This document shows positions 27,701 through 36,070 of a stretch of DNA of 64,000 nt, in pieces. Position 1 is the first letter of the stretch, and each line of letters opens with the position of its first letter. Below the pieces are notes generated by a model that ran no database searches, was not told where the DNA came from, and was given only the letters and a program-made list of their open reading frames with translations. The stretch covers positions 1 through 64,000 of the forward strand of contig NZ_JAINFJ010000003.1 of NCBI RefSeq assembly GCF_019966595.1. Reading direction: 5' to 3'. A program made the position numbers and the translations under genes. The DNA is from Oricola indica (GTDB lineage Bacteria > Pseudomonadota > Alphaproteobacteria > Rhizobiales > Rhizobiaceae).

Positions 27701-28513
27701 CTACTCGCCCGTCCACTCCGGCTTGCGCTTCTGCAGGAATGCGCCGATGCCCTCCTCCGCGTCGCGGAACAACATGTTCTCCACCATCACATTGGCGCAA
27801 TAGTCATAGGCGTCCGACAGGCTCATCTCGGCCTGATGGTAGAACGCCTCCTTGCCGGTCTTCAGCGTCAAAGGCGATTTGGAAGCAATGACTTCGGCGT
27901 ATTTGTTGACAACCTGATTCAAATATTCCTTCGGCACGATCCGGTTCACCAGGCCGTATTCCTTGGCGCTCGAGGCGTCGATGGTCTCGCCGGTCAAGAG
28001 CATCTCCATCGCCTGCTTGCGGTGGACGTTGCGGGTCAGCGCCACCATCGGGGTCGAGCAGAACAGGCCGATATTGACGCCTGGCGTCGCGAATGAGGAC
28101 GTGTCCGTGCAGATGGCGAGATCGCAGCTCGCCACCAGCTGGCAGCCGGCGGCCGTCGCCAGCCCGTCCACCTCGGCGATCACCGGCTTGGGCAGCGTGA
28201 CGATCGTCTGCATCAGGTCGGCGCACAGGCGCATCGTCTTTTCGAAGAACGCCCTGCCCCGGTCCTCGTCGGCGCGGTGCAGCGTCATCTCCTTCAGGTC
28301 GTGCCCGGCGGAAAACACCTTTCCAGCCGCCGCGATCACAATGACGCGCACATCGGCATTGTCGCGCGCCGCGCCAAGCGCAGCCATCAGCGCCTCCATC
28401 GTGGCGATCGAAAGCGCGTTGGCCGGCGGGTTGGCGAGCGTCAGCCGCAGGACGGGTCCGTTCAGATCCTGCGTGACGGGCGGCGTATCGACGAGTGCGG
28501 GTGCGGCGGACAT
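27701..28513 (-). CDS. Enoyl-CoA hydratase/isomerase family protein (ECHDC3-like)
   Basis: A 270-aa crotonase-fold protein. The oxyanion-hole segments are visible: FSAGHDLKEM (about residues 72-81) and AEVDGLATAAGCQLVASCDL (about 118-137). A GAAGGA site 6 bases before the ATG fixes the start. At the position of the second catalytic Glu of classical hydratases the sequence reads SSFATPGVNIGLFCSTP, typical of the ECHDC3-type subgroup, so hydratase activity is not certain. It is divergent from a PaaI-type thioesterase gene, suggesting joint acyl-CoA metabolism. Confidence 0.9.
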   Translation of the reverse strand: MSAAPALVDTPPVTQDLNGPVLRLTLANPPANALSIATMEALMAALGAARDNADVRVIVIAAAGKVFSAGHDLKEMTLHRADEDRGRAFFEKTMRLCADLMQTIVTLPKPVIAEVDGLATAAGCQLVASCDLAICTDTSSFATPGVNIGLFCSTPMVALTRNVHRKQAMEMLLTGETIDASSAKEYGLVNRIVPKEYLNQVVNKYAEVIASKSPLTLKTGKEAFYHQAEMSLSDAYDYCANVMVENMLFRDAEEGIGAFLQKRKPEWTGE

Positions 28514-28612
28514 GCGTATTCCTTCGGCTGGCATGGACTTGACGGTAAACTACCAGCCGGGCAAACCCGGCGGCAAGACAGATCGTCCACAGCAATTCGT
28601 TCAGGCCCGGCC

Positions 28613-29050
28613 ATGTCCAATCCGCCCACCCCGATCGTCTCGGTCGAAGATCTCGAAACCTTCATGGAGACCGAGTTCTCGCAGGTCTATCTGGACGGGC
28701 GCATCTATGCGATCACCGATCTACGCCCCGGCGTGCTGACGATGCGGCTCGACCCGACCGAGCGCCACCTGCGCCCCGGCGGAACCGTCTCCGGCCCGTC
28801 CCTGTTCACGCTGGCCGATTACGCGGCCTATTGCGTCATCCTCGCCCATATCGGCCTGAAGGGGCTGTCGGTCACCACCAGCTTCCATATCGACTTCATG
28901 CGCAAGGCCGAGCCGGGCCCGGTCTATTGCGCCGCGAAGCTGCTGAAACTCGGCAAGCGCCTGGTCGTCGTCGAGATATCGATCACCGACGAAAAAGACG
29001 AACTGATCGCCCACGGCTCCTGCACCTACTCGATTCCGCCGCGCGATTGA
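28613..29050 (+). CDS. PaaI family thioesterase (hotdog fold)
   Basis: A 145-aa acyl-CoA thioesterase. The hotdog-fold signature GGTVSGPSLFTLADYAAY (about residues 61-78) is followed by TTSFHIDFMRKAEPG and ends in AHGSCTYSIP. The usual catalytic Asp/Asn region lies in the first helix (LADYA). It is divergent from the enoyl-CoA hydratase-like gene across 99 bases and may share a promoter region with it. Substrate specificity is not readable. Confidence 0.9.
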   Translation: MSNPPTPIVSVEDLETFMETEFSQVYLDGRIYAITDLRPGVLTMRLDPTERHLRPGGTVSGPSLFTLADYAAYCVILAHIGLKGLSVTTSFHIDFMRKAEPGPVYCAAKLLKLGKRLVVVEISITDEKDELIAHGSCTYSIPPRD

Positions 29051-29108
29051 GCGGATCGACAGTCGAAACAACGCTCCACGTTCCTGACGGGAACCGAGGC
29101 TGGGACCT

Positions 29109-29828
29109 TCAACGGGATAGATCGCGAACCGGGCGAACATGCTCCTCGAACGGCACATGGCGACGGCGGAAATTTGTGCCCTCCACGATTTCCGGCTTGC
29201 TGATCCGGTCCATGCGGAAGTGACGGAAATCGTCGCGCTGCGGATCCCAAGCCACCAGATACCAGAGTGGTGGCAGGATCAGCATGGCTTGCGGCTCGAC
29301 AGTCCGGCTGGAGATTGAGCCTTTCGCGTCGCGGTACCCGAAGCGTATGTGCAGCCGATCCAGGAAAGCGGTTTCGAACGCAGGCAACAACGCCGGGTCC
29401 AACGCGCCCATGTCCGAGATGTCCACCTGCGGCGCAAGCTTGCCGACATAAAGGCAATCCAGAAACCGGCGCAGATCGCGCAGCTTGTCCGACGGAAGGG
29501 CGCGCTCGATCTTGGCAAGTCCGGCATCCGCGAGGCCCGAAAAAGGCAGGCTCCCGGCCGCCCGCATCGATGCAACGCTGATCAGGAGCGCGAAGACTTC
29601 GGCGACCGACAGCCGCGCCGTGGCCTGAACCGATTGCGGATCGAGTTGCAGGCCGCCTCCGCGTCCAGGTTCGGAATGGATGACGAAGCCCTCGTCGCGC
29701 AGCGCTCCGATGTCACGCAGCACCGTACGCCGCGACGCGCCGACCTCCTCTGCAAGTTCGGAGACTGTCGAAGTGCCGTTGCGGCGAAGGCTGCGCACGA
29801 TGGCGTCTTGTCGGTGGCGGGCGTTCAT
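29109..29828 (-). CDS. YafY-type transcriptional regulator (HTH plus WYL domain)
   Basis: A 239-aa regulator. The N-terminal helix-turn-helix (STVSELAEEVGASRRTVLRDI, about residues 20-40) is followed by a wing rich in Gly (PGRGGGLQL). The C-terminal half carries the WYL-type sensor segment ILPPLWYLVAWDPQRDDF. It is divergent from the hydrolase gene at 29918, and a perfect 22-bp palindrome sits 9 bases before its own start codon, so autoregulation and control of the hydrolase are likely. WYL domains bind nucleotides or single-stranded DNA in studied cases; the effector here is unknown. Confidence 0.92.
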   Translation of the reverse strand: MNARHRQDAIVRSLRRNGTSTVSELAEEVGASRRTVLRDIGALRDEGFVIHSEPGRGGGLQLDPQSVQATARLSVAEVFALLISVASMRAAGSLPFSGLADAGLAKIERALPSDKLRDLRRFLDCLYVGKLAPQVDISDMGALDPALLPAFETAFLDRLHIRFGYRDAKGSISSRTVEPQAMLILPPLWYLVAWDPQRDDFRHFRMDRISKPEIVEGTNFRRRHVPFEEHVRPVRDLSR

Positions 29829-29836
29829 ATCGCAAC

Positions 29837-29858
29837 TTTGTCACTGAAAGGTGACAAA
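29837..29858. promoter_or_regulatory. 22-bp palindromic operator for the WYL regulator
   Basis: TTTGTCAC-TGAAAG-GTGACAAA is a perfect inverted repeat with 8-bp arms, centred between the divergent WYL regulator and hydrolase genes. It overlaps the likely leader of the regulator, as an autoregulatory site would. Confidence 0.8.
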
Positions 29859-29917
29859 ATTTGGCACCATTCGATCCTAGGCAGCGAGCTCCGAAACGTC
29901 AGCAAGGAAAATGTGCA

Positions 29918-30862
29918 ATGCCCGACATGATCGACTTCCCCGAACCCACCCTTGTCTCCGTCAACGGCGTCGAACTCGAAGTCTTCGAGGCCGGCCGGGA
30001 AAACAAAGGGAAACCCATCATCCTCTGCCACGGCTGGCCGGGTCACGCCTTTTCCTGGCGCCATCAGATGCCTGCGCTTGCCGCCGCCGGCTACCATGTC
30101 ATCGTCCCGAACCAGCGAGGCTACGGCAACTCGTCGCGTCCGTCCGACGTCACAGATTATAACATCGCGCATCTGACCGGCGATCTCGCCGCGCTGCTCG
30201 ATCACTACGGCTATGAGGACGCCGTGTTCGTCGGCCACGACTGGGGCGCGATGGTCGTCTGGGGGATGGCCCTCCTGCATCCGCACCGCGTCGACAAGCT
30301 GATCAATCTGAGCCTGCCCTACCAGGAACGCGGCGACGTCCCGTGGATCGAGCTTCTCGAACAGTTCCTTGGCAGCGACTACTACTTCGTCCACTTCAAT
30401 CGCCAACCGGGTGTGGCGGACGCGGTTCTTGAGGCGAACACGTCCCGGTTCCTTTCCAATCTCTATCGCAAGAAACTGCCGCTCACGCCGCCAGAGCCGG
30501 GCATGATGATGATCAATCTCGCCAAGGCGGAGACCGCGCCCGGCGACCCCGTGATGAGCCCCGACGAATTGGCGGTGTATGTCTCGGCATTCGAGACATC
30601 GGGTTTCACGCCCGGCATCAACTGGTACCGGAATCTCGATCGAAACTGGCACCTGCTCGCGGATGTCGACCCGATCATCCGGCACCCGGCCCTGATGATC
30701 TATGGCGACAGGGACGTTATCCCGAAATTCGAGCGGCTGACCGATTTCGTCCCCAATGCCGATGTGGTCGCTCTGGATTGCGGTCACTGGATTCAGGAGG
30801 AAATGCCGGGAGAAACAACCCGGTCAATCCTGGCGTGGCTGGCCCGGCAGGAGAGGTCCTAG
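29918..30862 (+). CDS. Alpha/beta hydrolase, epoxide hydrolase-like
   Basis: A 314-aa cytoplasmic hydrolase. The oxyanion motif HGWPGH is at residues 38-43. The nucleophile Asp108 sits in VGHDWGA, a second acid is Asp266 in GDRD, and the general base is His290 in CGHWIQEE. An aspartate nucleophile and the lid segment GINWYRNLDRNW point to an epoxide hydrolase rather than an esterase; a haloalkane dehalogenase is a less likely alternative. AAGGA precedes the ATG. It is controlled, in all likelihood, by the divergent WYL regulator. Confidence 0.9.
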   Translation: MPDMIDFPEPTLVSVNGVELEVFEAGRENKGKPIILCHGWPGHAFSWRHQMPALAAAGYHVIVPNQRGYGNSSRPSDVTDYNIAHLTGDLAALLDHYGYEDAVFVGHDWGAMVVWGMALLHPHRVDKLINLSLPYQERGDVPWIELLEQFLGSDYYFVHFNRQPGVADAVLEANTSRFLSNLYRKKLPLTPPEPGMMMINLAKAETAPGDPVMSPDELAVYVSAFETSGFTPGINWYRNLDRNWHLLADVDPIIRHPALMIYGDRDVIPKFERLTDFVPNADVVALDCGHWIQEEMPGETTRSILAWLARQERS

Positions 30863-31341
30863 TCCGTCGAGTGTTCTACACCTGTGCATTCTGCCTTTCG
30901 GCTTGGCCGACGGGCGCAATGAGATATCCGGTGCAAGCAACGGTTCATGACAACTGCATCTGAGTGTTCTACCCGGACCGCTGCTCGGCGTTCACGAACT
31001 GCCGTGATGTACACGAGGCTAAACCAAGCCTCCCGGCCCAACAATTGTTTGCATACCTGTGACGGCCCTAAGCAGCCGGTCCGCCCCGCCCCCAATGTAG
31101 TCCGGCAGGAATGCGCCCCAAATCGGTCGCTCAAGTGCTCAGGACGACCTTTTAGAAGCTGTGGTTAAAGCGGGCTTCGAACCGACTCAGCTTTCGGCGG
31201 ACTGTCAGGCGAAAGCAAACAAGCTTGGCAGCAATCGATTTCGCCGGCAACACCGGGCGACAGCCGAATGGTTCTTGGCTTTGACTTAGCCAGATAATAG
31301 TGTCCCGCGACAGTTAGCGTTCTCAAGCCTAGGGGGATCGG
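30863..31341. other. Intergenic region before the AAA-TOPRIM gene
   Basis: This 479-base stretch has no convincing gene on either strand; the short open frames lack ribosome-binding sites and family features. I saw no tRNA, terminator or repeat. It probably holds the promoter of the AAA-TOPRIM gene and debris from insertion of that foreign segment. Confidence 0.5.
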
Positions 31342-32808
31342 ATGGATATCCAAAAATCAGACATCGACAGCTTGGAAGAACGAGTTAAAAAACAGTCTTA
31401 TTTTTACTACTTACCAACCCTTCGCATGTCGAATGTCCGCAGCTTCGAGCATCAGACAATAACTTTCGATTTTCCAGTAACAGCAATTATCGGCACAAAT
31501 GGTGGCGGAAAATCTACCGTTCTTGGCGCCGCCGCTATCGCCTATAAATCGATCAAGCCTGGGATTTTCTTTCCGAAGTCGAATATCGGGGACAACAGCA
31601 TGGCAAACTGGCGGATCGACTATGATATAATTGATCGCTCTGTAAATGCCTCCGGCATAATTACTCGGAATGCACGGTTCGCGTCAGCAAAATGGCGGCG
31701 CGACAATGTGCCCGATAGACCAGTTGTCATCATCCCAATTCAACGAACTGTGCCCGCTAACGAGCAGAACAGGTTCAAACGCTTTATTGGAATGGGCAAT
31801 GAGACCGACATAACCACAACCGCCATCGACGCCAATGTCTCGGCTTGCGTTTCACGCATTCTCGGCAAGGACGCTTCTGGGTATCAGCGTATCACGCTGA
31901 ACAGAGATTCAAACAAGTCCATTTTGGTCGGCATGAAAAACGCAAACGACTATTCCCAATTCCACTTCGGAGCAGGCGAGGCATCAATTATCGAGATGGT
32001 TTCGCAGATTGAAGAGGCCGATAACAATGCCTTGATCTTGATTGAAGAGATTGAAAACGGCCTTCATCCTCTCGCAACGCGCAAGATGGTCGAGTACCTC
32101 TTTGATGTGGCGAAAAGGAAGAAGGCTCAGGTCATCTTTACGACGCACTCCGAATATGCGCTCGATGCTCTGCCGCCTAAAGCAATTTGGGGCTGCATCG
32201 ATGGAGTAGCATATCAGGGCAAGCTCACGATCGAGAGCCTGAGAGCGCTGACGGGTACAGTTAGAAAAGACCGAGCAATTTTTGTCGAGGACGAGTTCGC
32301 GAAAGACCTGTGTAGTGAGATTCTCCGCCAATATGCGCCTGAAATACTGGACAAGGCTGAAATCCATAAAGCAGGCGGCTTCCCCTACGTCGTGGATGTA
32401 CTGAAGCACCACAACACAAACCCGACGATTAAGAAAAAGGCAGTGGCCGTCATAGACGGTGATAATCCACCCTTGGCCGAAACGAATGACCATGTTCTCG
32501 AATTGCCAGAGGGAGCGCCTGAGGCGGTCGTATTTGGCTACATTGAAAAGAATTCAGAGGCGGTGGCGGGTCTTGTGCAGCAACGGTGTCAGTGCCCAGC
32601 AATCAGCCAAGATCAGATCGTCGCCACGATTAAAAAGATCGCACTTGATACCACCGATCATCACTTATACTTTGTGAAGTTAGGTGAAAGTCTAGGCTTC
32701 ATATCAGAAATCATAGTTCGGCGGGGACTGTGTTCAATCTATGTTCAGAACGCTGCGACAGAGCTCGCACCGCTGGTTTCGAACCTCAAAGAAAAAATGA
32801 ATGATTGA
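31342..32808 (+). CDS. AAA ATPase with C-terminal TOPRIM domain (OLD-family nuclease-like)
   Basis: A 488-aa protein joining an ABC-type ATPase to a TOPRIM nuclease domain. Walker A GTNGGGKS is at 51-58, an ABC-signature-like FHFGAGEAS at 207-215, Walker B LILIEE at 231-236 and a switch His269 in TTHS. The TOPRIM part has Glu316 in IFVEDE and the Asp-x-Asp of VIDGD (372-374), which would bind two metal ions. OLD and PARIS-type proteins of this layout act against phages. Codon use is clearly more A/T-rich than in neighbouring genes. It stands alone between a hydrolase and a HAD gene, so it is likely a single-gene acquired defence element. Confidence 0.85.
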   Translation: MDIQKSDIDSLEERVKKQSYFYYLPTLRMSNVRSFEHQTITFDFPVTAIIGTNGGGKSTVLGAAAIAYKSIKPGIFFPKSNIGDNSMANWRIDYDIIDRSVNASGIITRNARFASAKWRRDNVPDRPVVIIPIQRTVPANEQNRFKRFIGMGNETDITTTAIDANVSACVSRILGKDASGYQRITLNRDSNKSILVGMKNANDYSQFHFGAGEASIIEMVSQIEEADNNALILIEEIENGLHPLATRKMVEYLFDVAKRKKAQVIFTTHSEYALDALPPKAIWGCIDGVAYQGKLTIESLRALTGTVRKDRAIFVEDEFAKDLCSEILRQYAPEILDKAEIHKAGGFPYVVDVLKHHNTNPTIKKKAVAVIDGDNPPLAETNDHVLELPEGAPEAVVFGYIEKNSEAVAGLVQQRCQCPAISQDQIVATIKKIALDTTDHHLYFVKLGESLGFISEIIVRRGLCSIYVQNAATELAPLVSNLKEKMND

Positions 32809-32987
32809 GGATGGGTTATAAGCGTAAGCCATAATTGTACTCCTCCATCAACGATGGGCAGCTTCGCCGGATCGCCCACCGAAACCTGCCTGAACGTTGC
32901 CACTCTCATCGGAGACATTGCTCGCTCGTGCCCGATGGCCCATTCCTCCGCTAAGCGATCCTTGACAATCTTGCCCGCATTTGCCGG

Positions 32988-33764
32988 ATGAAATCGATGT
33001 GGACCAAACCGCCCGACCTGAAAGGCGTTCTCTTCGACAAGGACGGAACCCTTGTGGATTTCTCGCGCACGTGGACCGGGATCATCAAACGGTCGGCACG
33101 GCTCGCATCGGCTGGCAACGAAACGCTGGAGCGTGAGTTGCTTGTGGCGTGCGGCACCGATCCGGTCACCGGGACCACTGCCCCGGACAGCCTGTTCGCC
33201 TCGGGCAACACCAGGGAAATCGCCGAACGGATGCGCCAGCTCGGCAGCCCCTTCACGGTGGCCGACTTGGTCCGGCAGATGGACGAGCTGTTTGTCAGCG
33301 GCAGCAGCGACGCCGTGGCCATCACGGACCTGGCCGATGTGTTCGAGAAGATCAAAAGCCTCGGATTGCTTATCGGCATTGCGTCGAGCGACAACGAGGC
33401 CTCGATCCGCATCACGCTCGAGGCTCTGGGCATCGCCGGAACTGTGGATTTCGTCGCGGGATACGATAGCGGCCACGGCGTGAAGCCCGAACCCGGCATG
33501 GTCCGCGCATTCTGCGCCCATGCCGGCTGCACTCCGTCTCAAGTCTTGCTCGTGGGTGACAATCGTCATGACCTCGAAATGGGACGGGCGGCGGGATGCG
33601 GAGGAAATATCGGTGTTCTGTCGGGCACCGGGACCGCCGCCACGCTGGAAACCCTGGCTGACGTGCTGTTGTCCGACGTCGGCAAATTGCCGGATCTGCT
33701 GTTCGACAATGGCCGGTCGCGAAGCGTGCCGAATGGCGAAATCCACGACAAAACAGGGCATTGA
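32988..33764 (+). CDS. HAD superfamily phosphatase (phosphoglycolate phosphatase-like)
   Basis: A 258-aa HAD hydrolase. Motif I is FDKDGTL with nucleophile Asp17 and Asp19; motif II is ASSDNEAS; motif III Lys is in GVKPEP; motif IV is GDNRHD. An alpha-helical cap lies between motif I and II. Its position just upstream of an ABC importer of the iron/2-aminoethylphosphonate type raises the possibility of a role on the imported substrate, but the cap lacks anything I can tie to phosphonoacetaldehyde hydrolase. A 206-base gap separates it from the importer. Confidence 0.88.
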   Translation: MKSMWTKPPDLKGVLFDKDGTLVDFSRTWTGIIKRSARLASAGNETLERELLVACGTDPVTGTTAPDSLFASGNTREIAERMRQLGSPFTVADLVRQMDELFVSGSSDAVAITDLADVFEKIKSLGLLIGIASSDNEASIRITLEALGIAGTVDFVAGYDSGHGVKPEPGMVRAFCAHAGCTPSQVLLVGDNRHDLEMGRAAGCGGNIGVLSGTGTAATLETLADVLLSDVGKLPDLLFDNGRSRSVPNGEIHDKTGH

Positions 33765-33970
33765 CCACGACGCGGTTGCCTATACAGCTTGCCAAGCTCT
33801 CCAATTATGCACCAAACTGTCCAACGGCTGGTGTCGCAGCAATCGATTATTCCCTCGCGAACGCCGCCATGGGAATGGTCGATATTGAGCCAACCGCTCA
33901 AATCGCTGGTTAAGCCGGTGGCGTTTTCAGGACTGGTTCCCGAAAACAAATTCAAGAGGGAGTATCAATT

Positions 33971-35020
33971 ATGGATGGCAGAGGCAGTTTGCGTGCAATG
34001 CTGGGCAATATCGCTCGCCCGATGGCGGGGATGTTCCTCGGCACAGCGCTTGTCTTGTCGCTTTCGGGCGTATCGCAGGCGGGAAAAATCACGGTTTACA
34101 CCTCCTATGAAGAGGACGAACTGGCCGCGTTTCTGGACGCGATGAAAAATGACGTGCCGGACATCGACGTGGATGTCCTGCGGCTCTCCACCGGCGATCT
34201 CAGGGCGCGCATGCTCGCGGAAGCGAGCAATCCCAAGCATGATGTCATCTGGGGATGGGCGGCGACGTCCATGGTCGATCCGCGCATCGTGGAGATGCTC
34301 GAGCCCTATTCGCCGGCCGGCATCGACAAAGTGCCGGAGCGCTTCCGCGACAAGGACGGCTACTGGTTTGCCACCACGGGTTACATGGGCGCCTTTTGCG
34401 TCAACAACCCGGAGATGGAGAAAGACAATCTGGCGATGCCGTCTTCATGGCAGGACCTGATCAAGCCGGAATATGAAGGCAAGCTGGTCATGCCGAACCC
34501 GGCAAGTTCGGGCACAGGCTATCTTCATATCGCTTCGATCCTTCAGATGATGGGAGAAGAGGAAGGCTGGGCCTATCTCGACGCACTCGACAAGAACATG
34601 GATCAGTACATCAAGTCCGGCTCCAAGCCCTGTAATGCGGCGAGTGCCGGAGAAAACACGATCGGCATCTCGTTTGCCCTGCGCGCGATCAAGAATATCG
34701 ACGAGGGCTATCCGATCACCATGGTTATCCCGAGCGAAGGCGCAGGCCACGAGCTGGAAGCCAACGCGCTGATGAAGACCTCCCAGAACATGGAAGACGC
34801 CAAGAAGTTCCTTGACTGGACGGTCTCCAAGGGTGCGGAAGCCGAATACAACAAGTGGAAGTCGATCGTGACCATGCAGGGCCGTGAAATGCCCGAGAAA
34901 TTCACGGAAGCCGGCCTGCCGGACGACATCTCCACGGTGCTGTTCGAGGTCGATTACGCCTGGGCCGCCGAAAATCGCGATCGTATTATCGCCGAGTGGC
35001 AGAAACGCTACGAGAACTAG
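33971..35020 (+). CDS. ABC transporter substrate-binding protein (iron / 2-aminoethylphosphonate type)
   Basis: A 349-aa periplasmic binding protein with a signal peptide (cleavage near SQAGK, about residue 37). The mature protein opens with ITVYTSYEEDELAAF and contains KHDVIWGWAATSM and YMGAFCVNN, as in the group of binding proteins annotated for ferric iron or 2-aminoethylphosphonate. AGAGGGAG precedes the ATG. Permease and ATPase genes follow at once. The two-domain permease is as in the phosphonate-type systems, so an organophosphonate or polyamine-like solute is as likely as iron. Confidence 0.88.
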   Translation: MDGRGSLRAMLGNIARPMAGMFLGTALVLSLSGVSQAGKITVYTSYEEDELAAFLDAMKNDVPDIDVDVLRLSTGDLRARMLAEASNPKHDVIWGWAATSMVDPRIVEMLEPYSPAGIDKVPERFRDKDGYWFATTGYMGAFCVNNPEMEKDNLAMPSSWQDLIKPEYEGKLVMPNPASSGTGYLHIASILQMMGEEEGWAYLDALDKNMDQYIKSGSKPCNAASAGENTIGISFALRAIKNIDEGYPITMVIPSEGAGHELEANALMKTSQNMEDAKKFLDWTVSKGAEAEYNKWKSIVTMQGREMPEKFTEAGLPDDISTVLFEVDYAWAAENRDRIIAEWQKRYEN

Positions 35021-35074
35021 GTCAATTTGCGGGGCGGCGAGCAAGTCGCCCCGCTATTTCCATCGGGGTCTGAC

Positions 35075-36070
35075 ATGTTTTTGAGTCTGCGCGACGTCAC
35101 CAAGCGCTTTGGTGCGGTGGTGGCGGTGGATCACGTCAATCTTGACCTTTCCGAGGGTGATTTCGTTTGTTTTCTCGGACCGTCGGGTTGCGGCAAGACG
35201 ACATTGCTGCGCCTAGTCGCGGGCCTGGAATCGCCCGACGAAGGCGAAATCCTGCTTCAGGGCACCGACCTTGCCGGACTGCCGGCGCGCATGCGCAATT
35301 TTGGCGTCGTGTTCCAGTCTTATTCCCTGTTTCCCAACATGACGGTCGCCCGCAATGTCGCTTACGGGCTGGAGTGCCGAAAATGGGAGAAGGCCAGGAT
35401 CGACTCCCGTGTCAAAGAAATGCTCGCGCTGGTGCATCTCGACAAGCACGCCGAAAAGCTCCCGCATGAACTTTCCGGCGGCATGCAACAACGCGTCGCG
35501 CTTGCCCGCGCTCTCGCACCCGAACCGGCCGTTCTATTGCTCGACGAGCCCTTGTCGGCGCTCGACGCAAAGGTTCGGGAATCGCTGCGCGGAGAAATTC
35601 GCGAACTCCAGCAACGGCTGGGCATCACCACGATCATGGTCACGCACGACCAGGATGAAGCGATGGAGATGGCCGACAGTATCGTTGCGATGAATCGCGG
35701 CCGCATCGAACAGGTGGGCACGGCCGAAGAACTTTACTGGGAGCCGGAGACACGCTTCGTCGGCGAGTTTATCGGCCGGCTCAACCTGCTCGAGGCTCCC
35801 GCATTGCTCGCCGGTCTCGGTCCGCAAGGGCAAGACACGGTGCTGGCGATACGGCCCGAGCACGTGGCGCTTACGAACGAGGGCGCGCACAGCGGAACGG
35901 TCCGCTCGGTCGCCTTCCTGGGCAATACCATGCGCCTCGGTGTCGAGGCTGCTGGTCAGGACCTCGAAATCGAGGTCCACGGCCGACGAAAGCGCCTGAA
36001 TGTGGGCGAGACCGTGAATTTTGAACTGCCCGCCGATCGGGTCAGAAGGCTTGCGTCGTCTTCGGTATGA
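35075..36070 (+). CDS. ABC transporter ATP-binding protein
   Basis: A 331-aa ATPase. Walker A GPSGCGKT is at 35-42, the signature LSGGMQ at 133-138 and Walker B LLLDEP at 154-159. A C-terminal TOBE-like regulatory domain follows residue 240 (VLAIRPEHVAL). This layout belongs to the Fbp/Pot/phosphonate importers. The start at MFLSL was chosen for family length. Its stop overlaps the permease start by ATGA, so translation is coupled. Confidence 0.95.
   Translation: MFLSLRDVTKRFGAVVAVDHVNLDLSEGDFVCFLGPSGCGKTTLLRLVAGLESPDEGEILLQGTDLAGLPARMRNFGVVFQSYSLFPNMTVARNVAYGLECRKWEKARIDSRVKEMLALVHLDKHAEKLPHELSGGMQQRVALARALAPEPAVLLLDEPLSALDAKVRESLRGEIRELQQRLGITTIMVTHDQDEAMEMADSIVAMNRGRIEQVGTAEELYWEPETRFVGEFIGRLNLLEAPALLAGLGPQGQDTVLAIRPEHVALTNEGAHSGTVRSVAFLGNTMRLGVEAAGQDLEIEVHGRRKRLNVGETVNFELPADRVRRLASSSV

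Noticed and set aside
30859-31134. A 91-codon minus-strand frame in the gap before the AAA-TOPRIM gene
   Set aside because: No ribosome-binding site, odd Arg/Cys-rich composition and no recognisable motif.
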